A stretch of 64,000 nt of DNA from Nemorincola sp044225795 (GCA_044225795.1 JBGAIF010000001.1:956665-1020664); one strand, 5' to 3'. Shown: positions 44,353 through 53,319, counted from the stretch's first letter. Numbers and translations are program-made. The notes: generated by a model from the letters alone, not told the origin.

Positions 44353-45084
44353 ATGAGAAGGTTATTTACTCTTGCATCGGCATTAGTGATGCTGATCTGT
44401 TTTAAGGCGGGTGCACAGTCATTTATTGTGTCTGCTGATACGGTGTACTGTGGCGTCTATGGAGGTCCGGATAATATTACCAATAAGGTTGCGACCAATA
44501 TACCTTTGAAATGGCATGTGACCGGCACTGATTTTCCTGCGGACTGGCAGACTTCTTCCGCATTCGGTGTATGTGATAACTACAACTGTTATAATAACAC
44601 GTCAAATGCTTTGTGGAATTCATCAACGAGCACAGGCACTACGTATAGTACAACATACTACGCCAACAGTATTCATGACAGCACAGACGTTTTCCGCTTG
44701 TCAATGAGCATCCCGAGTTCTGCTACAAACGGCACTCACTGGGTGACCATTAACCTGCTTGACAATAGCACGTCCTATTCTAAGAACATCACTTTTGTTT
44801 TGACGAAAACACCGAGCAGTGTATCAAGTGTTTCTGCACAGGAAGAAAAGGTCTCTCTGTATCCTAACCCTGCCAGTAACGAAATAAACATTGTATGCGA
44901 CCAATCTGCCGATGTAAAGAATGTTGCTGTATATAATATTATAGGCAGGATGATGAATGTGTATAAAGTGTCCGGCAACAATGCGAACATCAATATTGAG
45001 GCTATGCCTTCCGGCATATACTTTGTGAAGCTATATAACTCTGTTGGTAATGTGGTGGTTACAAAGAAGTTTACGAAGCAGTAA
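44353..45084 (+). CDS. T9SS cargo protein, paralog 1 of 3
   Basis: 243 residues: signal peptide (cleavage after GAQ near residue 22), one beta domain of about 130 residues, and a type A sorting domain (VSLYPNPASNEINIV to VVTKKFTKQ). The beta domain contains TGTDFPADWQTSSAFGVCD and a CDNYNC pair of cysteines. Two further genes at 47382 and 48236 share the whole plan. The domain is not one I can name. Export to the cell surface or medium follows from the sorting domain. Confidence 0.82.
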   Translation: MRRLFTLASALVMLICFKAGAQSFIVSADTVYCGVYGGPDNITNKVATNIPLKWHVTGTDFPADWQTSSAFGVCDNYNCYNNTSNALWNSSTSTGTTYSTTYYANSIHDSTDVFRLSMSIPSSATNGTHWVTINLLDNSTSYSKNITFVLTKTPSSVSSVSAQEEKVSLYPNPASNEINIVCDQSADVKNVAVYNIIGRMMNVYKVSGNNANINIEAMPSGIYFVKLYNSVGNVVVTKKFTKQ

Positions 45085-45254
45085 GCTACCGGAGCCAATA
45101 AAGCAGTAAAAAAACAAAAATACTTAGTGTTTTTTTGCGTCCTTTTTTTAGCTGAAAGGGTGAAAAAAGACGTGAATTGATGTTTGAATAGGATATTTCC
45201 CTAATTTCGTCGTTGTCTAATTTAGTTTAATAACCAAAATATATAGTACTGAAA

Positions 45255-47240
45255 ATGAAAAAGATTTTACTCACATTAGCTCTTGCTTCTCTTGGGATGT
45301 CTTATGAAGGCCGCGCCCAAGTAATTGTTACACAAGATTTTGAATCAGCGACAATAGGTGCGTTACCAGCCACATGGACTCAGAGTTCAACCGGAACCGG
45401 TTGGGAGACCCAGACCGGCGCCGGTTCCACATGGGCCGCGCTCACGGGTTATTATAACCTGCCTGCACACTCAAAATATGTTGTTGTTGATGATGCTGCA
45501 AAACCAACTCAGTTGCATGATACACTGAAGTCGCCTGTGTTCAGTCTTACAGGGAAGACAGATCCATTTTTGAATTTTGATTGTTTCTATTATGGTGCAA
45601 CCAAAACCAAGTCAGGTATCAGCGAGCATGCCTATATTCTTGGTTCATCAAATGGAGGAACTACATGGTCTGTTATAGACTCTGTAGCTCCGTACGGATG
45701 GAACGGATCATGGATCACACAGCACGTTGACCTTGCTGCTGCGGGCATTAGCGGCGCCAATTGCCGTGTAGCTTTCACTTATACTGATGGTGCAGACACG
45801 ATCCTTGGTGTGGCATTAGATAATATCGTAGTGAGAAACCTTGATAGTAACATGGCAGGTATAGCTGCAATCGGTTACAACAATATCACTGACGGTATCT
45901 CTGCAAATGGTGAAACGCTCCTTATGCAGATTCGCAATGATGGTAAGACAATCACGTCTGTTGACGCTTACTACACATTGAACAGTGGTGCCCAGGTAAC
46001 TCAGAGCTTCACAGGTCTGAGTGTGGCTCCATATACTACTAAGATACTTCAGTTCACTACTCCGTTTGCCGGAGCGATTGCAGGTACTAATAATCTCAGG
46101 GTTGGTCTGACACAGGCTAACAGTACCGCAAACATTGATTACGACTCAGTAAAGACCTCTTCATTTGTAATGGCATCTGCGAGCACGCAGCGCCAGGGCC
46201 TGGTAGAGGAGTTTTCGTCATCAACTTGCGCACCTTGTAAAGCATTCAATGCTTCATACGATCCACTGTGTATCACACTTAACGCTAACACAGTTGGCTC
46301 TAACTTCAATATCATCAAATTCCAGATGAACTGGCCTTCTCCGGGTACTGACCGTAGCTATAACAATGACGGAAATACACGTAAGACTTATTATGCTTGT
46401 AACAGTATACCTGCCCACTGGGTAAATGGTAGCGAGAGCCAGGTTTCCTGGAGCTCTCCATTCTCTACAACAAACACTACTGATTTTACCGCTGAAGCAG
46501 CTAATGCATCTGCGTATAAGTCGTTCATGGATATCACGGCTACTTACAAAGTAGACACAGTAAGAAAGAAAGTAGGTGTTACTCTTTCTGTAACTCCGCA
46601 CTTCACTAAGTCAGGAACATATCACATATTGACTGCTCTCTGTGATAAGCATTACCAGAATACCACTAACACAACCGGTCAGTTGGAATACTATCACGTA
46701 ATGCGTAAAATGGTACCTGCTGCTGCCGGACATTCTGTAAGTTCATGGGCAGATGGTGTAGCTCAATCATTTGTTGATACCGGTATCTCTTATGTAAATG
46801 ACAACTGGTATGTAGGTTCTTCATCTTATCCTACACAGATGAGTAGTGATTTCTGGAGCAACCCATTGCTGGGTAGCGAAATGATCGTTTATGTTCAGGA
46901 TGACGCTACTAAGTCTGTAATGCAGTCTTTGCTTGTGATGCCAGTTAATGGAAACACTACGGCTATCAGCACTGTATCTGAAGTAACCCGTACCAACATC
47001 TACCCTAACCCTACAAAGGGCGAAGCTAATCTCCATTTCTCTTTAGGAAAGGCCAGCGACGTTCATGTGAAAGTTATGGATTATGCCGGACGCCTTGTTA
47101 GCGACGTGATCAACACTCCAATGGCAGAAGGTGAGCAAACAGTAGTGATCAACACGGCGGGCATCGCCGCAGGTAATTATGTTGTTATGATCGAAGCAAA
47201 TGGTGCAGCAGCTGCTGAGCGTCTGACTGTAGAAAAATAG
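45255..47240 (+). CDS. Large Omp28-related T9SS cargo protein
   Basis: 661 residues. A signal peptide ends after GRAQ. The first 200 residues form a jelly-roll-like domain (TWTQSSTGTGWETQTG). A thioredoxin-like segment has EEFSSSTCAPCKAFN (CxxC), then an Omp28-type region follows, and a type A sorting domain begins at TNIYPNPTKGEANLHF. It resembles choice-of-anchor and Omp28 fusions known in Bacteroidota. It stands between two members of the 245-residue paralog family. Confidence 0.85.
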   Translation: MKKILLTLALASLGMSYEGRAQVIVTQDFESATIGALPATWTQSSTGTGWETQTGAGSTWAALTGYYNLPAHSKYVVVDDAAKPTQLHDTLKSPVFSLTGKTDPFLNFDCFYYGATKTKSGISEHAYILGSSNGGTTWSVIDSVAPYGWNGSWITQHVDLAAAGISGANCRVAFTYTDGADTILGVALDNIVVRNLDSNMAGIAAIGYNNITDGISANGETLLMQIRNDGKTITSVDAYYTLNSGAQVTQSFTGLSVAPYTTKILQFTTPFAGAIAGTNNLRVGLTQANSTANIDYDSVKTSSFVMASASTQRQGLVEEFSSSTCAPCKAFNASYDPLCITLNANTVGSNFNIIKFQMNWPSPGTDRSYNNDGNTRKTYYACNSIPAHWVNGSESQVSWSSPFSTTNTTDFTAEAANASAYKSFMDITATYKVDTVRKKVGVTLSVTPHFTKSGTYHILTALCDKHYQNTTNTTGQLEYYHVMRKMVPAAAGHSVSSWADGVAQSFVDTGISYVNDNWYVGSSSYPTQMSSDFWSNPLLGSEMIVYVQDDATKSVMQSLLVMPVNGNTTAISTVSEVTRTNIYPNPTKGEANLHFSLGKASDVHVKVMDYAGRLVSDVINTPMAEGEQTVVINTAGIAAGNYVVMIEANGAAAAERLTVEK

Positions 47241-47263
47241 AATAATATATATATATATATATA

Positions 47264-47289
47264 ATAGGGCTGCCTTTGAGCAGCCCTAT
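47264..47289 (+). terminator. Rho-independent terminator behind an AT run
   Basis: A 10-bp stem ATAGGGCTGC with a 6-nt loop. It is preceded by about 20 bp of alternating AT at 47243-47263. No long T-tract follows. Confidence 0.65.
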
Positions 47290-47381
47290 ATTGTTTAGTG
47301 CCATTAGTTTTAACAAATCGGGATGGGTGTAGATTTGGCTATACCGTAAAAACAGTGTATTTTGCAATAAATATTAAGTAA

Positions 47382-48125
47382 ATGAAAAAGATTTTACTTT
47401 CCCTTTCCTTTCTTTTGTTTGTGCTTGCTTTCGGAGTTGCCGAAGCACAAACATTTACTATGCAGGCTGATACCGTAAAGAAAATTGTAAACGGATCTGA
47501 TGCTGTTCATAATAATATTTCCATACCTGGAAGTGCAGCAGTAACGATCAAATACCATATCATAGCATCAGATTTTCCTGCTGACTGGTTGACTCCCGCA
47601 GCCTTTGGTTTGTGTGATGGGACTACCTGCCTTAATAACAGTTCGAACCAGCTATGGAATATGAGTACTAGTTCCGGCAACTTGTTTACGTGTATCTATC
47701 CGGCAAGTTCAACCGACGGAAATTTTGATCTGACGCCAGACCTGACCACCGCGTCGACCGGTACGCACTATGTGAAGATAACCCTGTACGATAATGCAGC
47801 GCCATCCAATACAAAAGATGTTGTATTCGTGATCACGAAGAACGGTCCTGTAGGTGTGCAGCCGCTCTCTTCAAAGAGTTCGGAAGAAAACATTGTTATG
47901 TATCCAAACCCTGCTACCAATGAACTAAACTTGGTGTATGATGCTTCTTATGACATTAAGAACATAGCAGTATATAACATCATTGGTAAGATGATGAATG
48001 TCTATAAAGTAGCCGGCAACAGCGCCAACCTGAACATTGAGAACATACCTTCTGGTATTTATTTTGTGAAGTTGTACAATGCAAATGGTAATGCAGTGCT
48101 GACCAGAAAGTTCACCAAACAATAA
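47382..48125 (+). CDS. T9SS cargo protein, paralog 2 of 3
   Basis: 247 residues: signal peptide ending after AEAQ. The beta domain contains IASDFPADWLTPAAFGLCD, and the type A sorting domain contains VMYPNPATNELNLVYD. The C-terminal stretch NIIGKMMNVYKVAGNSANLN is nearly identical to that of its two paralogs, which points to recent duplication or gene conversion. The family is not recognised. Confidence 0.82.
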   Translation: MKKILLSLSFLLFVLAFGVAEAQTFTMQADTVKKIVNGSDAVHNNISIPGSAAVTIKYHIIASDFPADWLTPAAFGLCDGTTCLNNSSNQLWNMSTSSGNLFTCIYPASSTDGNFDLTPDLTTASTGTHYVKITLYDNAAPSNTKDVVFVITKNGPVGVQPLSSKSSEENIVMYPNPATNELNLVYDASYDIKNIAVYNIIGKMMNVYKVAGNSANLNIENIPSGIYFVKLYNANGNAVLTRKFTKQ

Positions 48126-48150
48126 ACGTAAAGTGACAAAAAATATTGTG

Positions 48151-48178
48151 CAGGGGCTATTAAGCCCCTGTTTTTTTT
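48151..48178 (+). terminator. Rho-independent terminator
   Basis: CAGGGGCT / AGCCCCTG with a 4-nt loop, then eight T. Confidence 0.92.
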
Positions 48179-48235
48179 ATGCAAATATTTTTTTCCAACC
48201 TCAAACATATGTATATTAGATTTAAATTCTGAACT

Positions 48236-48973
48236 ATGAATAAGTTAGTGATATACCTATTGGTTATGGCGGCTGTCGCCTGCGCCAATCGCGGCAGGGC
48301 GCAGACGTTTGCTCCATTGCATGATACAGTAAGAACTGTGATCAACGGTAACTCAGCGGCAACAGACACCATAGTAGTGACCGGAGCCGGAACGTTGGAT
48401 ATAAAATATCACGCGATAGCGTCGGACTTTCCGGCAAGCTGGCTCCCGGATACAGTGTTTGGAGTAATAGACCCGTGTAACGGACACGTGAACCTGAATG
48501 GCGTGATATGGGATATGACCACAAGCAGCGGGTCATATTTTAACTGTAACGGCTATACCGGCAGCAATGGCACATTAGCAATAAACCTGAACCTGGCTCA
48601 TGCGCCTATGGGGTGCCATTACATCACCTTTGCGCTTACGGATGTGGTTGTTCCGAGTGTGAGCAAGAACATCACCTTCATCACCTGCAAGAATGCCCTT
48701 GCCGGTGTGCAGGCCACGGTGCCAACAAGACAATATGATGTACGAATGTATCCTAACCCGGCCGATAACGAACTGAACATAGTGTATGATCCGAGCCTTG
48801 ATGTGAGGAGTGTAGCTGTGTACAACATCATCGGGAAGGTGACAAACGTGTATAAAGTGACCGGCAGCAGCGCTAACCTGAACATCGGGAACCTGCAGCA
48901 GGGTATCTACTTTGTAAAGTTGTATGACGATGCGGGCAATGCTGTGGTCACCAGAAAATTCATAAAGCAATAG
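48236..48973 (+). CDS. T9SS cargo protein, paralog 3 of 3
   Basis: 245 residues with signal peptide (cleavage after GRAQ), the same beta domain (IASDFPASWLPDTVFGVID) and the type A sorting domain (VRMYPNPADNELNIVYD). Unlike paralogs 1 and 2 it is written in a different codon style (more CTG and ATA), so the three have not been copied very recently as whole genes, although the tail sequence is conserved. Confidence 0.82.
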   Translation: MNKLVIYLLVMAAVACANRGRAQTFAPLHDTVRTVINGNSAATDTIVVTGAGTLDIKYHAIASDFPASWLPDTVFGVIDPCNGHVNLNGVIWDMTTSSGSYFNCNGYTGSNGTLAINLNLAHAPMGCHYITFALTDVVVPSVSKNITFITCKNALAGVQATVPTRQYDVRMYPNPADNELNIVYDPSLDVRSVAVYNIIGKVTNVYKVTGSSANLNIGNLQQGIYFVKLYDDAGNAVVTRKFIKQ

Positions 48974-48997
48974 CAATAATCATTAATGATATTTTTG

Positions 48998-49015
48998 CAG
49001 GGGCTATATGCCCCT
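48998..49015 (+). terminator. Probable terminator hairpin
   Basis: CAGGGGC / GCCCCTG with a 4-nt loop, followed by TTCATTTTC. It is very similar to the hairpin at 48151-48170, as if copied with the gene. Confidence 0.6.
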
Positions 49016-49040
49016 GTTCATTTTCATTAAATACAAACGT

Positions 49041-49586
49041 ATGGAAGACATGATGGAACAATTACAATACCCGGTAGGCAGGTATGTGGCGCCGACAAGC
49101 TATACTCCTGAATTGCTGAAGGAATGGACAGCCACTCTGGGGGCATTGCCATCGTGGCTGGATGTATGCATAGAGAACCTTGACGCGGACCAACTGCGTG
49201 TGCCCTACCGGGAAGGCGGCTGGAACATACAGCAGGTGATACACCACCTGGCTGACAGCCATATGAATGCTTATGTGCGTGTGCGGCTGGCGCTTACAGA
49301 GTCCAACCCAACCGTGAAACCATATGATGAAGCGGCGTGGGCATTGCTGCCCGATGTGGACAAGGTGAGTGTGAATGTATCGGTGACACTGCTGCACGCG
49401 CTGCACAGGAGATGGGTGGCGCTGCTGGAGCAGATGCCGGAGGCTGAATGGGAACGCACCTTCTATCACCCGGACCACCGGAGAGATTTTCCGGTATGGG
49501 AAGTGGTAGCGCTATATGCATGGCACAGCAGGCACCATACGGCCCATATCAGGGGATTGCGGGAGCGCATGAACTGGTCTTTCTGA
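49041..49586 (+). CDS. DinB/YfiT-like metal-dependent protein
   Basis: 181 residues from ATG 49041. It is a four-helix-bundle protein with the DinB-type metal site: His in VIHHLADSHMN and a pair in WHSRHHTAH. YfiT of Bacillus and its relatives are metal-dependent hydrolases or thiol transferases. The specific reaction is not known here. A frame reaching back to 49008 would run into the terminator hairpin, so the later ATG is preferred. Confidence 0.85.
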   Translation: MEDMMEQLQYPVGRYVAPTSYTPELLKEWTATLGALPSWLDVCIENLDADQLRVPYREGGWNIQQVIHHLADSHMNAYVRVRLALTESNPTVKPYDEAAWALLPDVDKVSVNVSVTLLHALHRRWVALLEQMPEAEWERTFYHPDHRRDFPVWEVVALYAWHSRHHTAHIRGLRERMNWSF

Positions 49587-49677
49587 CGGGGAAATGATGA
49601 CAATGCGGCTGTTAAAAAGCGTTGTGACGATTTTTTTTTGAGAAATTGCGCTTACCTTTATTCAAACATATCTCACT

Positions 49678-50157
49678 ATGCAATCAAATCTCCAGGCCTT
49701 CACTTATCTCCACAGTATCTTGCGGTATTTTATCTTATTGTTTGCCGTGATAGTAGTGGTACAGAGCATGATGGGCATGACAGGCAACCGCAAGTTCAAA
49801 CCGATACACAAACAGGCTGCATTGGTATTGCTGATCTTTTGTGATCTGCAGTTGCTGCTGGGACTGGTGTTGTATTCATTTCGGGGCATGACAAATCTCT
49901 TCAGCGCGGGAGATGTGATGAAGGATGCTGTAAAAAGGTTCTGGGCAGTGGAGCATGCCGTAGGCATGATAGTGGCCATAGTATTGGTGCATATCGGCTA
50001 CAGCACGACCAAGAGATTCATGGATGACGACCGTAAATTCAAAAAGATATTCTGGACCATACTGGCTGCGCTTGTCATCATTGTGTTCACGATACCCTGG
50101 CAATGGCGGACACCGGGTATAGGGCGACCGAATATCCCGTCTATGCATATACAGTAG
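49678..50157 (+). CDS. Four-helix membrane protein of unknown function
   Basis: 159 residues with four transmembrane segments (about 16-31, 45-66, 95-112, 125-142). His12, His43 and a His in the third helix resemble heme-ligand positions of cytochrome b-like proteins, which is only a hint. The gene lies 3 nt before plsC, so the two are cotranscribed. A near-match -7 box (TACCTTTA, 49653-49660) precedes it. Confidence 0.7.
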   Translation: MQSNLQAFTYLHSILRYFILLFAVIVVVQSMMGMTGNRKFKPIHKQAALVLLIFCDLQLLLGLVLYSFRGMTNLFSAGDVMKDAVKRFWAVEHAVGMIVAIVLVHIGYSTTKRFMDDDRKFKKIFWTILAALVIIVFTIPWQWRTPGIGRPNIPSMHIQ

Positions 50158-50160
50158 CGG

Positions 50161-50895
50161 ATGTACAAGAAGATACTGCAACCTATCTATGCGGCGTACG
50201 TAGCATCAACCTTTGCGGCGAGTATCCTTGTAGCTTTTCCTTTTTTTCTGATCATCAGCACAGGCAACAATGTTGCCGCACGCAAGGCTATATACACCAT
50301 TGTGCGGTACTGGAGCACAGGCTGGCTATGGTTGATAGGCATGCCGGTGAGAGTGCTGGGGAAAAGGCCTCCCAATGGCAAGTATGTGGTGGTGGCCAAC
50401 CATATCTCGTATATGGATACGCTGGTGATATTTCCGGGCATACCGGGATACTTTCGCGCGCTGGGTAAGAAGGAGGTATCGAAGATACCGGTAGTGGGGT
50501 TCATCTATAAGCAATTAGTGATCATGGTGGACCGGAGTAGCCCGCACAGCAGGGCCCGGAGCATGCGCCTGTTGTGGCGAGTGTTGCATCATGAGTCGAA
50601 CATCATCATATTTCCGGAGGGGACGTTCAACGAGACGGGGGAACTACTGAAGGACTTTTATGACGGGGCTTTCCGGCTGGCGATAAATACGCAAACGCCT
50701 ATTTTTCCGATCGTGCTGCCTGATACGGTGGACAGGTGGCACTACAGCGGCTGGTGGAAACTGTGGCCGGGGAAGAACAGGGTGGTGTACCTGAAGCCTG
50801 TGGAAGTGGCTGGAATGACCCTGGCAGACCTACCGGAACTGAAGCAAAAAGTATATAATGTGATGGCCGAGGGACTTAGAAAGCACCCCCGATAA
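50161..50895 (+). CDS. plsC: 1-acyl-sn-glycerol-3-phosphate acyltransferase
   Basis: 244 residues: an N-terminal membrane helix, then acyltransferase motif I NHISYMDT (H-x4-D) and motif III FPEGTFNETG. This is the standard size and layout of PlsC, which makes phosphatidic acid in the inner membrane. Paralogs with other acyl acceptors (such as aminolipid synthesis) exist in Bacteroidota, so the precise acceptor is not certain. Confidence 0.88.
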   Translation: MYKKILQPIYAAYVASTFAASILVAFPFFLIISTGNNVAARKAIYTIVRYWSTGWLWLIGMPVRVLGKRPPNGKYVVVANHISYMDTLVIFPGIPGYFRALGKKEVSKIPVVGFIYKQLVIMVDRSSPHSRARSMRLLWRVLHHESNIIIFPEGTFNETGELLKDFYDGAFRLAINTQTPIFPIVLPDTVDRWHYSGWWKLWPGKNRVVYLKPVEVAGMTLADLPELKQKVYNVMAEGLRKHPR

Positions 50896-51074
50896 AACAG
50901 GCTGAGATGTGCTATAATGCTGAAAAAATTACGGTAGGCGGCTGCGAAATACACCAAATTTTAATTAATGTTGCAAAAAATGGGATTTAATTATAAAAAA
51001 TTCGGCGAAAGTCATATTTTTATCGCTGACTTACCCCCATTATTGTAAATTGTTAACTTGAATAAAAGGTTTAT

Positions 51075-51791
51075 ATGCAAAAAGGAATTTTTACGGGCTT
51101 TTCAAAACTGATAGCAATATTACTTGTTGTGGTCGGTTTCAACGCTTATGGACAGGATATTGTGAAAATAAGGAACCAGAATTTTACATCTTATTTCTCA
51201 AGATCACAGCACATTCCTGCATTAGTTGTCTATACCCTGACGCCCGATATGTTCAATTGCATCAAGATGAAGGGAGAGCATGGTATAACGCTGGCTACAG
51301 ACCCTCAACTGCCCGAAGTGACCGCGCTGAAGGATGACTACAATAACTCGCTGTTTGACAACGCGCAAATGATGGCTCCTGAAGAGAATACATGCGATAA
51401 AGACGCGTTCATAGAAAGCTATTACTTTACGAATGTGATGCCAATGCCGAAGAACCTTTATAAGTCGCTGTGGGGCAAGCTGCATGAGAAAGAAGTGGTG
51501 AAAGCCAAGAAGTATAAGAAAGTAAAAGTGTTTGCCGGTACAGTAGGCCGCAACTGGGTGATAGGCAGGGATAATAACGTGGTAGTGCCTGAGTGGTGCT
51601 GGAAGGTGATATACATACCAAGCACTGACGAGTACCTGTGCTACCAGTTCCACAACATTGAGCCTTACTATGCAAAGGACAAGCTGGCTAATCACAAGGT
51701 GGATATCAGCACGATAGAATCGCTGGCGGGTGTGCATTTTGTAAATGGTGTGATCTCGGCACCGTATGTTACTGCTACGCCTAACTATTAA
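51075..51791 (+). CDS. Secreted NUC1-like protein with altered active site
   Basis: 238 residues with a signal peptide ending near AYGQ (residue 27). The order of segments follows the DNA/RNA non-specific endonuclease (NUC1, beta-beta-alpha-Me) fold: a first strand pair (IPALVVYTLT), then FDNAQMMAPEE, ESYYFTNVMPM, SLWGKLHEKEVV, a VFAGTVG strand and VPEWCWKVIY. In active enzymes the second segment reads D-x-GH; here it is D95-NAQ, so the general-base His is replaced by Gln98. It is likely inactive or has another function, perhaps binding nucleic acid. A second, broken copy of its 3' end lies at 57695. Confidence 0.68.
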   Translation: MQKGIFTGFSKLIAILLVVVGFNAYGQDIVKIRNQNFTSYFSRSQHIPALVVYTLTPDMFNCIKMKGEHGITLATDPQLPEVTALKDDYNNSLFDNAQMMAPEENTCDKDAFIESYYFTNVMPMPKNLYKSLWGKLHEKEVVKAKKYKKVKVFAGTVGRNWVIGRDNNVVVPEWCWKVIYIPSTDEYLCYQFHNIEPYYAKDKLANHKVDISTIESLAGVHFVNGVISAPYVTATPNY

Positions 51792-51817
51792 TAGTTAGCT
51801 GACCTAAGATATTTAAG

Positions 51818-51850
51818 AACCACTCCTGACGGGGTGGTTTATTTTTTTTG
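51818..51850 (+). terminator. Rho-independent terminator
   Basis: AACCACTCC / GGGGTGGTT with loop TGAC, then T-rich sequence with eight T. It is duplicated, with changes, at 57796-57824. Confidence 0.85.
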
Positions 51851-51872
51851 TTGGGGTGTGAGGAATATTTAT

Positions 51873-52366
51873 GTAGGTTACGGGTAGGCCACTACGGGGC
51901 ATGAGGGCAATTTTACTTCGTCGTGCTACAAACTGGTAGCCCCTATGGGGCAAAGGAATGATATGATGGTACCGTGCTACAAACGGGTAGCCCCGATGGG
52001 GCAAAGTGGCAATATGATGGTACTGTGGTACAAACGGGTAGCCTCAATTGGGCATAAGGGCAATATGGCCTGACCTGCTATAAACGGGTAGCCCCTACGG
52101 GGCATAAGGGCAATTTTACTACGCTGTGCTACAAACGGGTAGCCCCTACGGGGCATAAGGGACAATATGAGGGTGCTGTGCTACAAACGGGTAACCCCTA
52201 CGGGGCAAAGTGGCAATACTGCCTGACGTGCTACAAACGGGTAGCCCTGATGGGGCAAAGTGGCAATATGGCCTGACCTGCTACAAACAGGTAGCCCCTA
52301 CGGGGCATAGGGACAATATGATGGTACTGTGCTACAAACGGGTAGCCCTGATGGGGCAAAGTCCGG
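51873..52366. repeat. Array of about ten 51-bp tandem repeats
   Basis: Nine clear copies start with GCTACAAACGGGTAGCCCC (or close variants) at 51925, 51976, 52027, 52077, 52128, 52180, 52230, 52280 and 52331. A degenerate tenth lies at about 51873. Steps are 50-52 bp. Each has a palindrome GCCCCTACGGGGC, then a less conserved tail such as ATAAGGGCAATATG. The tails recur among copies, so these are not CRISPR spacers. The same unit, reversed, occurs in the 111-bp repeats near 30.4 kb and twice near 57.9 kb. Beyond it, to 52734, I see no gene: only a segment similar to 57926-57985 and a minus-strand terminator. Confidence 0.92.
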
Positions 52367-52506
52367 AGATTATTTAAATAGATAGACATCCTTCGAGGAA
52401 AAGCTTAGGACAGGCTGTAGTTGCCGAGCACCAGGGTTACACCTCAAGCTTGTGCCAGTGTGATATCAGGTGATGTGGTGACAGGCGGATGTGATACTAT
52501 GAGCAA

Positions 52507-52534
52507 TAAAAAAACCGGCCTGAAAACAGACCGG
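52507..52534 (-). terminator. Rho-independent terminator, minus strand
   Basis: CCGGTCTG / CAGGCCGG as read on the minus strand, with loop TTTT and a following run of seven T. It is the likely end of the transcript of the 104-residue protein gene, about 200 nt past its stop. It is enclosed by an 11-bp inverted repeat (52491-52501 and 52596-52606). Confidence 0.7.
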
Positions 52535-52734
52535 CCTACCCGGAGGAACATGACTGTATGCGAACTCAGAACACGGGCCGGGTGTAAAGATGAGCCATAG
52601 TATCACAAGGGACATAGTTTCTTATACCGCTGACGATACAGGAACAACGAGAGAAGGCGGATACAGGTATGAACACAACCCATGACGGGCCGCGTAATGG
52701 CTGCCGGCGAAGTGGCTACAGGCATATGATCCGG

Positions 52735-53049
52735 TTATTTTATTTCTGCACTGATCTGGTTTCCCTGAACTGTGTAGTTGATGTCGTTAGGATTCTTGTA
52801 AGGTGTGGCCTTCACAACTGCCTTCTTCTTCTCAGGCACTACCATTTTTTTTTGCTCAGCAGCCCTGACGCTATCATATACCTTTACCTGCATTGCCTTT
52901 CCTTCTTCAATGCCTTTTGCGATGCCTTCGGTGAAGCCATGTTCATGAGCATCGTGCGATGCCTTCTCTGTCAACGAGGGGGTGGCCAGAAACCATGCTG
53001 CTGCTGAAACTGAGATACCCGTAAGTAATCCGAAAAAGAATCTTTTCAT
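52735..53049 (-). CDS. Small membrane-anchored protein of unknown function
   Basis: 104 residues from ATG 53049. It has one N-terminal hydrophobic segment (FFFGLLTGISVSAAAWFLA), probably an anchor or signal. A His/Glu/Lys-rich helix follows (ASHDAHEHGFTEGIAKGIEEGKAM), and then a polar tail. No known family. Its upstream region carries two 11-bp-phased TTAA boxes (53124, 53300), as do the other genes around the two-component system, so it is a likely member of the same regulon. Confidence 0.72.
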   Translation of the reverse strand: MKRFFFGLLTGISVSAAAWFLATPSLTEKASHDAHEHGFTEGIAKGIEEGKAMQVKVYDSVRAAEQKKMVVPEKKKAVVKATPYKNPNDINYTVQGNQISAEIK

Positions 53050-53123
53050 AAGAACTGATTTTAAATTGCATTGCCGGAATTGCTGACAACCCCGAGCGGT
53101 ATCAATATTAGCAGCAATGACCT

Positions 53124-53139
53124 TAATGCAGTATTAAAG
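53124..53139. promoter_or_regulatory. Phased TTAA box, site 1
   Basis: TTAAT at 53124 and TTAAA at 53135 lie exactly 11 bp apart, the spacing of half-sites for OmpR/PhoB-family regulators. It is 75-90 bp upstream of the 104-residue protein gene. Confidence 0.5.
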
Positions 53140-53299
53140 AGGGGCCGTGCGGTTATTTTAACATTGCATAGGGAGGGTAAAGAAAACCGGCCGGCCAGCT
53201 TCATTGTTCATACCAACCACTTTATGAACAATAACGGGATCGCTGACCGACCGGAAAAATAACCACATTCAATGTGAAGCAATAGTACATATAGGGGCC

Positions 53300-53315
53300 T
53301 TAATAGCGTATTAAG
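53300..53315. promoter_or_regulatory. Phased TTAA box, site 2
   Basis: TTAAT at 53300 and TTAAG at 53311, again 11 bp apart. The whole also forms a palindrome CTTAATA-GCG-TATTAAG. It lies just behind the glycosyltransferase stop codon, in the 270-bp gap upstream of the small anchored protein. The rest of that gap shows nothing else convincing. Confidence 0.5.
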
Positions 53316-53319
53316 AGGG

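Noticed and set aside
47243..47263. Run of alternating AT
   Set aside because: A simple dinucleotide run before a terminator; possible slippage site but no sign of function.
51873..52366. Possible CRISPR array because of regular 51-bp spacing
   Set aside because: The parts between conserved cores are similar from copy to copy rather than unique. The period drifts by 1-2 bp, the core is a GC palindrome typical of REP elements, and no cas gene is present.
53071..53262. 63-codon frame starting with TTG between the small anchored protein and the glycosyltransferase gene
   Set aside because: It covers regulatory box 1, has no signal, domain or promoter, and its composition looks like intergenic sequence.
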